From contig NZ_JAIETD010000102.1 in the NCBI RefSeq assembly GCF_019745455.1, positions 22,358-86,357 of the forward strand: a stretch of DNA of 64,000 nt, written 5' to 3'. The position numbers were made by a program, and so were the translations under genes. Source of the DNA: Methylobacterium sp. GTDB lineage: Bacteria; Pseudomonadota; Alphaproteobacteria; Rhizobiales; Beijerinckiaceae. Under the pieces are notes generated by a model. That model ran no database searches, was not told where the DNA came from, and was given only the letters and a program-made list of their open reading frames with translations. Numbering within the stretch: position 1 is the stretch's first letter; every line of letters starts with the position of its first letter. Below, in pieces: positions 41,297 through 50,984 of this stretch.

Positions 41297-42880
41297 TCAG
41301 ACGGTCTTGTACTGACCCATCTGGCCGCCTTCCTCGTGTTCGAGGATGTGGCAATGGTAGACGAACGGAGCATTCACGGCCGGCCAGTCGAACCTGACGA
41401 GGAGCTCGACACGCTCCTGCACCAGAACCGTGTCTTTCATGCCTTGATCGGCAATCGTGGGCGGAGATCCCGCCCGGCTCAGCACCTCGAAGTGCACGCC
41501 GTGGATATGAAAGGGATGGGGCATCGCATCGCCCGACACTTCCCAGATTTCCGTGTCGCCAAAGCGAACCGTCAGGTCGATCCGTTCCAGCTCGAACGGC
41601 CGGCCGTTGATGCCGAACATGCCGCGCATCCCCATCCCGCGGCCCATCATGCCGCCGCCCGGTGGACCCATGCCGCGCCCCATCATTCCCGGTTCCATTC
41701 CACCACGCGCCATCCCGTGCTCCATGCCGCCGCCCTCCATGCCGCAGCAGCCCATGGTAAGACGGAGTTGGCGCCGCCGCACGGCCTTCGCCGGGTTGAC
41801 GCGCTCGAGCTCGACGAGACGGTCGGGGACCCGTACCGGCGGGGCGTTGCGATATCGAGGCCGCGGCTCAAGGGCCAGAATGGAGGCGGCGGCGTCGAGC
41901 GGCTCGGCCCTGCCGCCCATCCCCATCATTCCCATCTCGCCCATCATCCCCCGTGCGAGGGTCGGGTCCGGTCCCGTGCGCAGCGCGGTGGCACGCCCGT
42001 CGGAGAAATCGACCAGCAGCTCGGCGCGCTCGCCGGGCGCGAGCCACAGCGAGCGCCGCTCGACCGGTCGCTCCAGAAGACCGGCATCGCTCGCGATCCA
42101 GTGGAAGGTGCGACCGTCCGAGAATGAGAGATCGAACACGCGCGCGTTGGCCCCGTTGAGGAGGCGCAGGCGAACGAGACCGGCCGGGACGCGCGCGACG
42201 GGGTTCGCGGCGCCGTTGACAAGGACCGTGGCGCCCCGCACCCCTTGCATCATGAACAGCGGATGCACGGGATAGACGAGGCGACCGTCCTCGAACAGCT
42301 TGTCCTGCAAGACGAGGGGAATATCGTCGACGCCGTATTCGGACGGCAGGCCCAGATCCCGCTCCTTCGCCTCGTCGGCGAGGAGGAGCATTCCGGCCAG
42401 TCCTTCATACACTTGCCGCGCGGTGTCGCCATGGACGTGGGCATGGTACCACAATGTCGCGCCCGGCTGGTCCACCCTGATACGAGGCCGCCATGTCGAC
42501 CCTGGCTCCACCGGCTGATGCGGACCGCCGTCGCTCTCCGCCGGCACCAGGAGCCCGTGCCAGTGCACGGCGGTCGCATCGGGCATGGCGTTCGTCACGG
42601 CCAGCTCGACCTCGTCGCCCTGATGGATGCGGAGCGTCGGTCCGAGATAGCTTCCGTTGAAGCCGCGCGTCGCGGATGCACGCCCTGGGAAGAACGCGGT
42701 CCGGCCGGTTTCGGCCCTGAGCGCAAGGGCGTTGCCTTGCCGGCGCGCGTCGATGAGTTCGGGAATGGGGAGCGGCCGCGGCTCGACAGCCTGCGCCCAA
42801 AGTCGCGACGGGCAAACGCCCGCCGCGACCGCGGTGGCGAGCGTGCCCTTCAGGAGCGAGCGGCGCGTGATTGCAGTCAT
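41297..42880 (-). CDS. Multicopper oxidase (CueO/CopA-like), Tat-exported
   Basis: The 527-residue enzyme has a Tat signal (ITRRSLLKGTLATAVAAG) and all four copper motifs: HWHGLLVPAE, WYHAHVHGDTA, HPFHIHGVHFE and YHCHILEHEEGGQMGQY. It oxidises Cu(I) or phenolic substrates in the periplasm with reduction of oxygen to water. Between domains is a Met/Gly-rich insertion (GMMGRGMGPPGGGMMGRGMG), the kind that binds Cu(I) near the T1 site. The NTF2-like gene follows it. This is a second oxidase in addition to CopA at 44078. Confidence 0.94.
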   Translation of the reverse strand: MTAITRRSLLKGTLATAVAAGVCPSRLWAQAVEPRPLPIPELIDARRQGNALALRAETGRTAFFPGRASATRGFNGSYLGPTLRIHQGDEVELAVTNAMPDATAVHWHGLLVPAESDGGPHQPVEPGSTWRPRIRVDQPGATLWYHAHVHGDTARQVYEGLAGMLLLADEAKERDLGLPSEYGVDDIPLVLQDKLFEDGRLVYPVHPLFMMQGVRGATVLVNGAANPVARVPAGLVRLRLLNGANARVFDLSFSDGRTFHWIASDAGLLERPVERRSLWLAPGERAELLVDFSDGRATALRTGPDPTLARGMMGEMGMMGMGGRAEPLDAAASILALEPRPRYRNAPPVRVPDRLVELERVNPAKAVRRRQLRLTMGCCGMEGGGMEHGMARGGMEPGMMGRGMGPPGGGMMGRGMGMRGMFGINGRPFELERIDLTVRFGDTEIWEVSGDAMPHPFHIHGVHFEVLSRAGSPPTIADQGMKDTVLVQERVELLVRFDWPAVNAPFVYHCHILEHEEGGQMGQYKTV

Positions 42881-43219
42881 CGTGAACTTCCTGGCAGGGC
42901 GTCAGGTCATGGATGCCCGGCAAATGCCTCATCCAGCGTAGTGAAACCTGGGTGCCGGCGAAGATGCGCACGCCTCGACCAGCATCGGCCTCTGGATCAA
43001 ATGACGCTGGAGCCTTCCTCTTCTTACGCCGAGCAGAGGCTTCGAGGTGAGATCGCTCTGGCGGGGGCGTGGCGCGAGGCGAACGACGGTTCATTCGCTC
43101 CGGCGCTTCGCGGAACGTTCCTGGGAGTGCGAGTGGGTGACATCGCCATGCCGACGTTTCCACTTGACGCGACGGCTACCTGCCCTTCAGCTGTTCTGAT
43201 CGTCCAGCGGCTTTGCACC
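42881..43219. other. Intergenic region between copB and multicopper oxidase
   Basis: Upstream of the oxidase gene (minus strand) this should contain its promoter. No operator or gene was recognised. Confidence 0.35.
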
Positions 43220-44066
43220 TCACCACTGAAGGCGGAGGCCGGCGAGGAAGAACACCCTCGAAACCGGCTCGTCCTCTCGCTTGGCAATGGCCGCGGTTCC
43301 GCCGAGCTTGCGCTCCCAGGAGACGCCGATATTAGGGCGCGAACTCGCGCGAGAACTCGTAGCGCAGGCGCGCGCTCAGCTCCATCTCCGAGAACCCGGC
43401 CCCAACCGACAGCTCCGGGATGTCCTGGGCATACGCGTTGATGTCGAAGCGCGGCTGAAGGATGAGGCGGTTCGTGATCAGGAGGTCGTAGAACGCGTTG
43501 ATGCGGCCGGAGACCTCGCCCTTGTTGCTGAGGAAGGCCTGCGCGTCCACTTCGAAGAAGCCCGGTGCAAATCCCTCCACGCCGAAGACCGCATAGGTCC
43601 GCGAAGGCTTGGGCCAGGCGCTATGCCGCACGCCGACCTGGAGGTCCCAAAAATAGCTGATCATCCGCGAGTACAGCACCTGGAACTCGGCGTTCTCCCA
43701 GCGGTTGATCTTACCGTTTTCTCCGCGCGGCGCCGCGCCTCCATTGTTGAAGCCCTCGGACTTGAAGAAGAGCTTGTTGTAATCGTCGCCGGCCCAGGCC
43801 TCCATGTCCCACTCGTAGCCGATGCGGCCGCCTCGCGGCTTCAGCTCCAGCTTGTCGAAGCGGACGTTGTAATAGATCTGCTGGTCCGGGAATTCCGCCT
43901 CCTCGGATGGCTGAGCGCCGCCGGAAGGCCGCAGGCCCCCGGAAGGCTGAAGGGTCGAAAAGTACGGCGCTCGAGGGGTCGGGGCTTCCTGGGCCGCGGC
44001 AGAGTGCAGGGCCAGAGGCGAGACAAGCGCAAGAGCGGCGATGAAGGGCCGGGTCACGGAATACAT
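43220..44066 (-). pseudogene. copB: Copper resistance protein B, frameshifted near the C-terminus
   Basis: CopB is an outer-membrane beta-barrel that binds copper. From the ATG at 44066 (signal peptide FIAALALVSPLALHSAAA) the frame is a normal CopB (YNVRFDKLELKPRGGRIGYEWD, WDLQVGVRHS) until YEFSREFAP, where a TAA at 43332-43334 ends it. In the next frame the sequence goes on at once as NIGVSWERKLGGTAAIAKRE and ends LAGLRLQW at a stop at 43220-43222. That is the expected CopB tail including its terminal Trp. One extra A in CCCTAATATC explains the break. It follows copA by 11 bp. A sequencing error must be excluded. Confidence 0.85.
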
Positions 44067-44077
44067 CGGTTCTCTCC

Positions 44078-46168
44078 TCACCGCCGGGCGGTCTCTCGGA
44101 CCACGATGATCTTCCGCATCATCCCGGTCTCCATGTGGTAAAGCTGGTGGCAGTGGAACGCCCACGGCCCTTCCGCATCCGCCGGCACATCGACGTCGAA
44201 CGTCACGCCGGGGTTGATGTTGACCGTGTGCTTGAGCGGGTTGCGGGCGCCGTTGCCCACCTCCGGGAGGAACCAGGTGCCGTGGATGTGCATCGGATGG
44301 GGCATCATGGTCTCGTTGATGAAGCGGAACCGGACCCGCTCGCCGTAGCGCAGCACGATCGGCTGCGCCTCGCTGAACTTGCGGCCGTTGATCGACCAGA
44401 TGTAGCGCTGCATGTTGCCGGTGAGGCGCATCTCGATGATGCGGTCATAGCGCTTGTACGGGTAAGGCTTCAGCGCCTTGAGGTCGCGGTAGGACAGCAC
44501 CTTGGTGCCGGGCGGCGCGCCCGTCCGGTTCACCAGGGGATCGGGCATGGCGTTCTCAAGGGTCGGACCTTCGTTCGGCATGTCCTCGCCACCCTGGAGC
44601 ACCTTGGCCTGCGGTCCTTGCTGCAGTCCCCCGTTCAGGGCCGCGAACATCCCTTGGTTCTGGCCGCCGGAGGAAGCGCCCGTTCCCATGCCCGGCATGC
44701 CGCCGTGGTCCATGCCCTGCATCTGCGCCCCGGCGGTCGTTCGGGCCTGACGCCCCTGGCTCATTCCCGGCATGGCGCCGTGGTCCATTCCCGGCATCGC
44801 AGGAGAACCGGCCGGCTTCCTCGCCGTGGCGCTCCTGCCGCCGCCCTGCCCTGAACGGCCCTGGCCCATGCCGGACATGCCGCCCTGAGGCATTGATCCG
44901 CCCTGCATGCCCGCCATACCGCCGTGCCCGCCTTGCTGGCCGCCCATACCACCCATGCCGCCCATGTTCATGTCGCCCATCCCGCCGATTGCCATGGCGA
45001 GCGGGCTCTCCGGCTGCACATGGCCGGGCATGTCCTGCTCGGGCTGGGGCGTGCCCCGGTCGCCGCCTTTGGGGCCGGGGTTCATCAGCATTTCGGACAT
45101 CTGCGTGAGCGGACGGACGCGATGGGGCGGCAGTTCGCCCACCATCCCGGGCCGTGTCGCCAAGGTCGCGCGGGCGAACCCGGTGCGATCCAGGGGCTCG
45201 GCCACGATGGTGTAGGCCCGATCCTCCGTCGGCTGCACGATCACGTCGTAGGTCTCGGCGTTCCCGAAACGGAACTCGTCGATCGGCACCGGCTGGACGT
45301 TGTTGCCGTCCGCCTGAACGACCGTCATCTTCAGCCCCGGGATGCGCACGTCGAAGTAGGTCATCGCGGAAGCGTTGATGAAGCGCAGCCGGACCCGCTC
45401 GCCGGGCTTGAAGAGTGCTGTGAAGTTGCGCTCCGGTGTAAGGCCGTTCACCAGGTAGTGGAGACCACCGACATCGGCGATGTCGGTCGGGTCCATGCGC
45501 ATCACCCTCCAGGCGACGTGGCTCCTGATGACGGCTTCCCGCGCCTCGGCGTTCGGAGCTTTGCTGAGCTCCTGGATCAGGCTCACGAGGGTGCGCTGGT
45601 TCCGGTTGTACCAGCCGCTTTCGCTTTTCAGGTTCTTGATGATCCGCTTCGGGTCCTCGTCGGTCCAATCCGAGAGCATGATCACGTAATCGCGGTCGTA
45701 CCTGAACGGCTCCCGTTCGCGGGGCTCGATGACGAGGGGCCCGTAAATTCCGAGCTGCTCCTGCTCACCGGAGGAGTGGCTATGGTACCAATACGTTCCT
45801 GCCTGCCGGATTTTATAACGGTACGTGAACGTCTCGCCCGGCTTGATGCCGTTGCCGAATCCTGGCGAGACGCCGGGAACGCCGTCCATTTCGGCCGGCA
45901 CGATCAGCCCGTGCCAATGGATCGACGCATTCTCTTCGAGACGATTGGTCACATTGATCACCACGTCCTCGCCTTCCTTGAACCGGAGCGTGGGCCCGGG
46001 GAGCTGGCCGTTGATGAGCATGCCGACGCGCTCGCGTCCCGTGACGTTCACCGTGCGGCGCTCGAGCACGAGGTCGTAGGTGCCGGCACGGGCGGAAACA
46101 GGCACAAGAACCAGCGCGAGCGCGGCCCCGAGAAGGCAGGCGGAAAGGCGGGACAATAAGTTCGTCAT
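44078..46168 (-). CDS. copA: Copper resistance multicopper oxidase CopA
   Basis: The 696-residue CopA-type oxidase has the motifs SIHWHGLIVPAE, YHSHSSGEQEQLGIYG, HPMHIHGTWF and FHCHQLYHMETGM. A Met/Gly/His-rich central region of about 150 residues (GMDHGAMPGM-type repeats) would bind many Cu(I) ions. The N-terminus (LLSRLSACLLGAALALVLVPVSARA) is a Sec-like signal without the twin arginine usual in CopA. A Crp/Fnr-like dyad is about 100 bp upstream. copB follows. Confidence 0.95.
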   Translation of the reverse strand: MTNLLSRLSACLLGAALALVLVPVSARAGTYDLVLERRTVNVTGRERVGMLINGQLPGPTLRFKEGEDVVINVTNRLEENASIHWHGLIVPAEMDGVPGVSPGFGNGIKPGETFTYRYKIRQAGTYWYHSHSSGEQEQLGIYGPLVIEPREREPFRYDRDYVIMLSDWTDEDPKRIIKNLKSESGWYNRNQRTLVSLIQELSKAPNAEAREAVIRSHVAWRVMRMDPTDIADVGGLHYLVNGLTPERNFTALFKPGERVRLRFINASAMTYFDVRIPGLKMTVVQADGNNVQPVPIDEFRFGNAETYDVIVQPTEDRAYTIVAEPLDRTGFARATLATRPGMVGELPPHRVRPLTQMSEMLMNPGPKGGDRGTPQPEQDMPGHVQPESPLAMAIGGMGDMNMGGMGGMGGQQGGHGGMAGMQGGSMPQGGMSGMGQGRSGQGGGRSATARKPAGSPAMPGMDHGAMPGMSQGRQARTTAGAQMQGMDHGGMPGMGTGASSGGQNQGMFAALNGGLQQGPQAKVLQGGEDMPNEGPTLENAMPDPLVNRTGAPPGTKVLSYRDLKALKPYPYKRYDRIIEMRLTGNMQRYIWSINGRKFSEAQPIVLRYGERVRFRFINETMMPHPMHIHGTWFLPEVGNGARNPLKHTVNINPGVTFDVDVPADAEGPWAFHCHQLYHMETGMMRKIIVVRETARR

Positions 46169-46574
46169 GATCTGGTCCTCTGACTGGGACGCTCGGCCGA
46201 TGATGAATTCGCCCTGACGCTATGGACGCGGTCGCTAGCGGTAAAGGCTGAGACCCGCTCCAATCCTTGACTCACGTCAATTCGATGAGCGAATGCCGTC
46301 CCGTGTGTCTTGGCCGCAACTCTTTCTGTTCTCAAGCGTTTTTGCGTGCGGCCCGGTCCCACGAGGACTTAGAAAAGATATAGACGGGGACCGGCGAGAG
46401 TTCTTACGGCGTGCAGAACTGAATTCTCCGACTGATGCTTTCCGAGCACCGGCCACGCTGCAGCTCGGCCCCGATCGCTCGTCTTTCCAGCGGCGGCGCG
46501 CGACGATCCTTGCTCAGATGCGCAGGCCCCAAATTCGCAGGGCGGGAACGGCGAGCGGTTGTCGAGAAGACACC
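46169..46574. other. copA upstream region
   Basis: No gene is supported. It holds the FixK/Fnr-like dyad and presumably the copA promoter. Confidence 0.4.
46267..46280. promoter_or_regulatory. FixK/Fnr-like dyad upstream of copA
   Basis: TTGACTCACGTCAA is a perfect 5-4-5 inverted repeat and fits the FixK-type pattern TTG(A/C)-N6-(T/G)CAA. It lies 99 bp before the copA start. Confidence 0.6.
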
Positions 46575-46991
46575 TCAGTTCAAAGCCGGCCCACCAGCCG
46601 AATTGCGATCCGCCTCGCGCCGTCGCCACGGCAGTTGGCCTTCGATTTCGACCTGAAGTGAGAAGCTCAGGAAGGTGCGGATGGCGATGATCAGGGCGAG
46701 GACCCCGAGGCTCTGAAAGGTAGGTGTCACGGCGACCGTGCCGATAATGTCGGCCGCGACCAGAAACTCGAGCCCAAGCAGGATGCCGCGGCCAAGATTG
46801 GCCCTGTAACTCCGAAACGACGCCTCCCACCCGCGGCCAACGCCTTGCCAAAGGAATAGAGCGGTCGAGGCAATCGCACCCAGCACAATGGCGGCGACCC
46901 CGATCACCTCGATCGTCGTGGCGATCCAGTGCAGGACGTGAATGATCGGCGCCCGCATCTCGACATTGGAGAAGATTTCTGCTGGCTCCAT
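46575..46991 (-). CDS. DUF1622 family membrane protein
   Basis: The 138-residue product has three helices (WIATTIEVIGVAAIVLGAIASTALFLW, RGILLGLEFLVAADIIGTVAV, LGVLALIIAIRTFLSFSLQVEIEG). The segment RGILLGLEFLVAADIIGT and the RTFLSFSLQVEIEGQLPW end are typical of DUF1622. GAGGAAG before the ATG at 46991 decides the start over an in-frame ATG at 47030. Function is unknown. It is monocistronic. Confidence 0.88.
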   Translation of the reverse strand: MEPAEIFSNVEMRAPIIHVLHWIATTIEVIGVAAIVLGAIASTALFLWQGVGRGWEASFRSYRANLGRGILLGLEFLVAADIIGTVAVTPTFQSLGVLALIIAIRTFLSFSLQVEIEGQLPWRRREADRNSAGGPALN

Positions 46992-47280
46992 ACTCACTTC
47001 CTCGATGCCGCGCTCGGGAGAAACATTCACTGCGTCACAGCATATGGCCGGTTCACGACGGGCCTGATGCGCTGCTCAGGTTGTCCGAATTACCCGTAAC
47101 CCGTGCGTTGACCGTCGGCGTGGGCTCATCGAAGCTCAAATATAACCCGGAGCCCCTGCCAAGGCGGCGGCTGGGCGGCCGTGATCTGTCGGCGGCATCG
47201 AGACCGAGGCGACGTGGAGCAGCAACAGTTCGGTGTGAGCTGCGCCGGGCTTTACGCGCCAGGCTCGCAACCTCGCAACG

Positions 47281-47625
47281 TCAACGCAAACCGCCCGGTG
47301 CTTGAAAATCGACCGGTCCGAAGGGATTGCGAGCCCCGACGAACAGGCCTGTGATCGGATCGGGCAGAACGCCCTCTCCGAAGCGGTCCCGCTGGTTGTG
47401 CCAGGGCGGCAGATTGAGGTAGGACCGCGTTTGCGCATACCCGCCGGTGACGCGGTCGAGCGAGCCTGCCGGCACGACATTGCCGGCGTCCAGGTAGCTG
47501 CGGGGCCGGACATTCAGGATGAGCACTTCCTCACTGCCACGGCGACGGGGTTTCGCCTCGGCATCGGGCAGGAGAGCGAGCGAGGCTGCAAGGGACAGCG
47601 CGGCACAGGCGATAAGACGCTTCAT
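47281..47625 (-). CDS. Small secreted protein, unknown
   Basis: The 114-residue product has a signal peptide (LIACAALSLAASLALLPDAEA) and a mature part with LNVRPRSYLDAGNVVPAGS and YLNLPPWHNQRDRFGEGVLPDP. It resembles small conserved secreted proteins seen in related bacteria, but I cannot name a family. A FixK-like dyad lies 54 bp upstream of the start. Confidence 0.7.
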   Translation of the reverse strand: MKRLIACAALSLAASLALLPDAEAKPRRRGSEEVLILNVRPRSYLDAGNVVPAGSLDRVTGGYAQTRSYLNLPPWHNQRDRFGEGVLPDPITGLFVGARNPFGPVDFQAPGGLR

Positions 47626-47678
47626 GGATTCCTTCTCCTAGTTAGGCCCGAATCTCACTGATCTCCTGCCAAGCTTCC

Positions 47679-47692
47679 TTGATCTAACGCAA
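47679..47692. promoter_or_regulatory. FixK/Fnr-like site upstream of the 47281 gene
   Basis: TTGATCTAACGCAA fits TTG(A/C)-N6-(T/G)CAA on both strands. It is a near-perfect dyad. Confidence 0.5.
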
Positions 47693-47810
47693 CTGACCAG
47701 TCAGCCCGTCTGCGGTTCGCGCATCCGTTCAGCCTGCCAGCTCGGGCAGCTGCCATCCCATGCACGTCGACAGCTTCGCGTCGGGTCGCCATGCAAATGG
47801 CCGGGTCCCG

Positions 47811-49397
47811 TCATTGAACGCCGACGTTTCGGACGGCGCGGTCGTAGACCGCGGTGTAATCAGAGGCTGATTGCTGCCACGCGAAGCTGCGGGCCATGGC
47901 GGCTCGGCGCATCGCCTTGAGCTGCCGTCGCGAGCCAAAGGCATCGAGAGAGCGGTAGACCGCGTTCAGGAAACTTCCGAGCGACAGGCCTTTGAAGAGG
48001 AAGCCTGTAACGCCATCCTCGATCGTATCGGCCAGACCGCCTGTCTGGTGAGCGACAGGCAGCGATCCGAACCTTTGGGCGTACATCTGGCTCAACCCGC
48101 ATGGCTCGAAGCGCGAGGGCATCAGCAGAAAGTCGCTGCCAGCGAACATGCGCCGAGCAGTCCCTTCGTCGAACCCGACTTTGACCCCGACCTTCCCTGG
48201 ATAGCGGGCCGCGAGGTTCTCCAGTTCAGCCTCGAGCCGGCCCTCTCCCCGGCCCGTGACCACGATCTGGCCGCCCTGGCGGACGATCGTTTCGGTTGCT
48301 TGGATCGTCAGGTCGACGCCTTTCTGGTGTACAAGGCGCGACACGACCGCGAAGATCGGCCCGCGCGAGACCGCGAGCCCGAAGGCGTTCCTGACCTCCT
48401 CGGCGTTGACCCTCTTGCCTTTCCAATCCTCGGCGTCGAACGGGCTTGCGAGATGAGGGTCGGTCCGGGGGTCCCAGCTCTCATCAATCCCGTTGAGGAT
48501 GCCTGTAAGCCGTCCCTCGCGGGCCCTTGTGCGCAGGAGCCCGTCGAGGCCGCAGCCGAACTCCGGGGTGGTGATCTCCTCGGCGTAGGTCGAGCTGACA
48601 GTGGTGACGTGCGAGGCATAGAAGATGCCGGCCTTGAGGAAAGAGAGGTCCCCGCAGAACTCGACACCATGCATCTGAAAGGCGGCGTCAGGGATCCCCA
48701 ACGCTCCGAGACGCTCGCGACCAAATACGCCTTGATAGGCGAGATTGTGAATGGTCATGATGCTCGGCGTCGGCCGTCCGCGCCAGGCGAGGTAGGCTGG
48801 AGCGAGAGCGGTCGGCCAGTCATTGAGATGGATGAGGTCGGGCGCCCACGTCGGGTCGCCAAGACCGCAGGCTATGTCGGCCGCAGCTAGCCCGAGCCTT
48901 CCGAAGCGGATGTCGTTGTCGGCCCAGTCGGCCCCGTTCACGTCCACGTAAGGCGAGCCCTCGCGGTCGTAGAGCTCGGGACAGAGCAGGACGTAGAGGG
49001 TCAGACCGTCTGGGGTCTCGATCCGGCCGAGGTCGCAGGCGGGCAAGCTTGAAAGGCCGCCGAGCCGCCCCACGACCGGGATGGTCCCGAAGCTTGCGAG
49101 CACCTCGCGGTAGCCCGGGATGAGGACGCGCACGTCGTGCTGCTGGCGAAGCGCGCGCGGCAGGGCGGCTGAGACATCGCCAAGCCCGCCGACCTTGAGG
49201 TAATCGGCGATCTCTGACGTAACGAACAGAATACGCTGGCGGTGCTCGCCGGCATGAGCCAGTATGGCCGCCCTCGACGCTGGCGCACGGAAGCGCAATG
49301 ATGCGTTGCGGCGGGAAGCGTGACGGTTGATGTATGCCTCCTCACAGCCCCGAGAGCCACCACGGGGCCTTGGTTTCGCACCTTGGGAACGGTTCAT
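47811..49397 (-). CDS. glgA: Glycogen synthase (ADP-glucose type)
   Basis: GlgA extends alpha-1,4-glucan from ADP-glucose. The GT5 core begins with RILFVTSEIADYLKVGGLGDVSAALP (K-x-G-G-L motif), and continues with HNLAYQGVFGRE, EFCGDLSFLKAGIFYA, GILNGIDESWDP and the C-terminal FLLMPSRFEPCGLSQMYAQRFG. The catalytic part is complete. The start is unclear: 49397 is one ATG among several with no Shine-Dalgarno, and the frame is open to 49466. A strong GAGGAGG at 49337-49343 is not followed by a usual start codon. No glgB or glgC lies beside it. Confidence 0.92.
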   Translation of the reverse strand: MNRSQGAKPRPRGGSRGCEEAYINRHASRRNASLRFRAPASRAAILAHAGEHRQRILFVTSEIADYLKVGGLGDVSAALPRALRQQHDVRVLIPGYREVLASFGTIPVVGRLGGLSSLPACDLGRIETPDGLTLYVLLCPELYDREGSPYVDVNGADWADNDIRFGRLGLAAADIACGLGDPTWAPDLIHLNDWPTALAPAYLAWRGRPTPSIMTIHNLAYQGVFGRERLGALGIPDAAFQMHGVEFCGDLSFLKAGIFYASHVTTVSSTYAEEITTPEFGCGLDGLLRTRAREGRLTGILNGIDESWDPRTDPHLASPFDAEDWKGKRVNAEEVRNAFGLAVSRGPIFAVVSRLVHQKGVDLTIQATETIVRQGGQIVVTGRGEGRLEAELENLAARYPGKVGVKVGFDEGTARRMFAGSDFLLMPSRFEPCGLSQMYAQRFGSLPVAHQTGGLADTIEDGVTGFLFKGLSLGSFLNAVYRSLDAFGSRRQLKAMRRAAMARSFAWQQSASDYTAVYDRAVRNVGVQ

Positions 49398-49784
49398 GTT
49401 CGGAGGAGGCGTGACCATCTGCTGACCGACACACGTTTCGGTGAGCGCACCGGCTTCGGTGCGCAACGGGGTTCAGCTACAAAGACGTTGAGTTAACCTT
49501 CCTCTTACAGGCGATTTCTGTTGGGCCGCGCGCGGCGACTTCAGCAGAGCGGTCCCTAGGACCACTGAGAGAACCACAAGTCGGCCGTTCGCAGAGTTCA
49601 CACGAGTGCGCTAGCCACATTTGGCCGAAGATCGCCCCGGCTCTTTGCACCGGCGACGGGTTCTCGCGCAGTCTTGCGAGAGAAGAGCCGCCGCGCGGAC
49701 GAGTGGGGGCAACACACCCTCGCGGCGGCGTCCAGAAGGGGTCTCGATCGCCTCCTGGATCTCGTGGCAGCTCTCAACCCTTGG
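49398..49784. other. Region between glgA and the Spy-like gene
   Basis: It contains the glgA promoter region and the 3' end of the gene at 49785. No convincing gene or terminator was seen. Confidence 0.3.
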
Positions 49785-50675
49785 TTAGAAGGTTGCGATA
49801 AACGGCGCCACCAGCTCGTCCGCAGTGCGCTTCTGCGTCTCATCGAGAGATCCGTGCAGCTTCGCGAAGGCCGTACGGGCCGATTTCAGGGCTTCGAGCC
49901 TGGCGGAGAGGTGCTGCTCGTATCTCTCCAGACGGTCGCTCGCCGACGAATACGCCTGGCCCATCTGCTGACGGGCTTCGAGCAGGTGCTTGCGGCTCGT
50001 GCGGAGCGCGTCGGCGAACGCGTTCCAGAGAGGGGCCTGGGTATCGGTGATGCGGAGCTCAGCCCTGAGGAACGCGAGACGCCCCTCGAGCCGCTCCGTC
50101 ATGTCGACCATGGCCGGACCCATCGCCATGCCGGGCGTGCCGCCGCCCATTCCGCCGCCCATCATGCGCATGTGGTCGTTCATCATGCGCATCATGTTGT
50201 CGTTCATCATCCCGCCCATCTGGCCAGACATGCCGCCCTGCCCCATCGCGCCGCCCTGGCCCATGCCGCCTTGGGACTGCATGCCGGCGCCCATCTGCCC
50301 GGAGCCCTGCTGCATGCGCATGTTGTCGTCCATCCGCATGCCACCCATGGAGCCGCCCTGGCCTTGCTGGGACATGCCGCCCATCTGACCGGACGAGCCG
50401 CCCTGGCCCATGCCGCCCTGCGACTGCATCCCGCCCATCCCGCTCATCTGGCCGGGCTGGTTGGGCTGCTGCATGCGCATCATGTTGTCGCCCATCATGC
50501 CGCCACCCATGGATCCGCCGGATCCACCTTGGGACTGCATCGGCATCATGTCGTGCATCGCGTAGCGGAGCGGACCGTCCGCTCGCGCAGGATCTGGTCC
50601 GGCGGCAGCGGCCAGCATTGCGGCGGCTGTGGTTGCCAGGACGAGCATGGGGGCTCTGGCGGTCTTGACTGACAT
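49785..50675 (-). CDS. Spy/CpxP-like periplasmic protein with Met/Gly-rich repeats
   Basis: The 296-residue product has a signal peptide (MLVLATTAAAMLAAAAGPDPARA), then about 150 residues of GQGGM/GGMQSQGG/DNMMRMQQ repeats, then a helical domain (MTERLEGRLAFLRAELRITDTQAPLWNAFADALR) with the LTxxQ-like motif (ITDTQ) of Spy/CpxP chaperones. Spy-type proteins protect periplasmic proteins from copper and other stress. The Met repeats suggest copper binding. CAGGAG precedes the ATG at 50675. A FixK-like dyad is about 90 bp upstream. Confidence 0.85.
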   Translation of the reverse strand: MSVKTARAPMLVLATTAAAMLAAAAGPDPARADGPLRYAMHDMMPMQSQGGSGGSMGGGMMGDNMMRMQQPNQPGQMSGMGGMQSQGGMGQGGSSGQMGGMSQQGQGGSMGGMRMDDNMRMQQGSGQMGAGMQSQGGMGQGGAMGQGGMSGQMGGMMNDNMMRMMNDHMRMMGGGMGGGTPGMAMGPAMVDMTERLEGRLAFLRAELRITDTQAPLWNAFADALRTSRKHLLEARQQMGQAYSSASDRLERYEQHLSARLEALKSARTAFAKLHGSLDETQKRTADELVAPFIATF

Positions 50676-50761
50676 GGCTGGTTCTCCTGGTGGTAGAGTT
50701 GAAAATCCTGTGCCGCGATCGACCATTGGGCCCGTTCTGCAAAGGTCCCGGGCATTATTCT

Positions 50762-50775
50762 TTGAGCCTGCTCAA
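50762..50775. promoter_or_regulatory. FixK/Fnr-like dyad upstream of the Spy-like gene
   Basis: TTGAGCCTGCTCAA, extendable to a 6-4-6 palindrome (TTTGAG-CCTG-CTCAAA, 50761-50776), lies about 87 bp before the start. It fits TTG(A/C)-N6-(T/G)CAA. Confidence 0.55.
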
Positions 50776-50810
50776 ATCCGCCAACCCAATTCCCCGAGCC
50801 TTAACGGCGC

Positions 50811-50840
50811 AGGTAGTAGGTAGAGGTAGCAGGTAGCAGA
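50811..50840. repeat. Short AGGTAG(C/T) repeat
   Basis: AGGTAG units recur four times in 30 bp in the intergenic region between the Spy-like gene and the gene at 50985. It is a simple repeat prone to slippage. No function is evident. Apart from this and the dyad, the 309-bp gap holds no gene. Confidence 0.5.
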
Positions 50841-50984
50841 GATAGCTCCCTTCATGTTGAAGTCGGCTGTGCTTTTTCGACGGCTGGTTGGATCCTGATC
50901 TCTTGTTCGTCGTGCTCAACACGCTACGATCTTCCCACTCCCCGCCACGGCCTCGGCAGGCTTGTGCCCCATTGGCCGCTTGCA

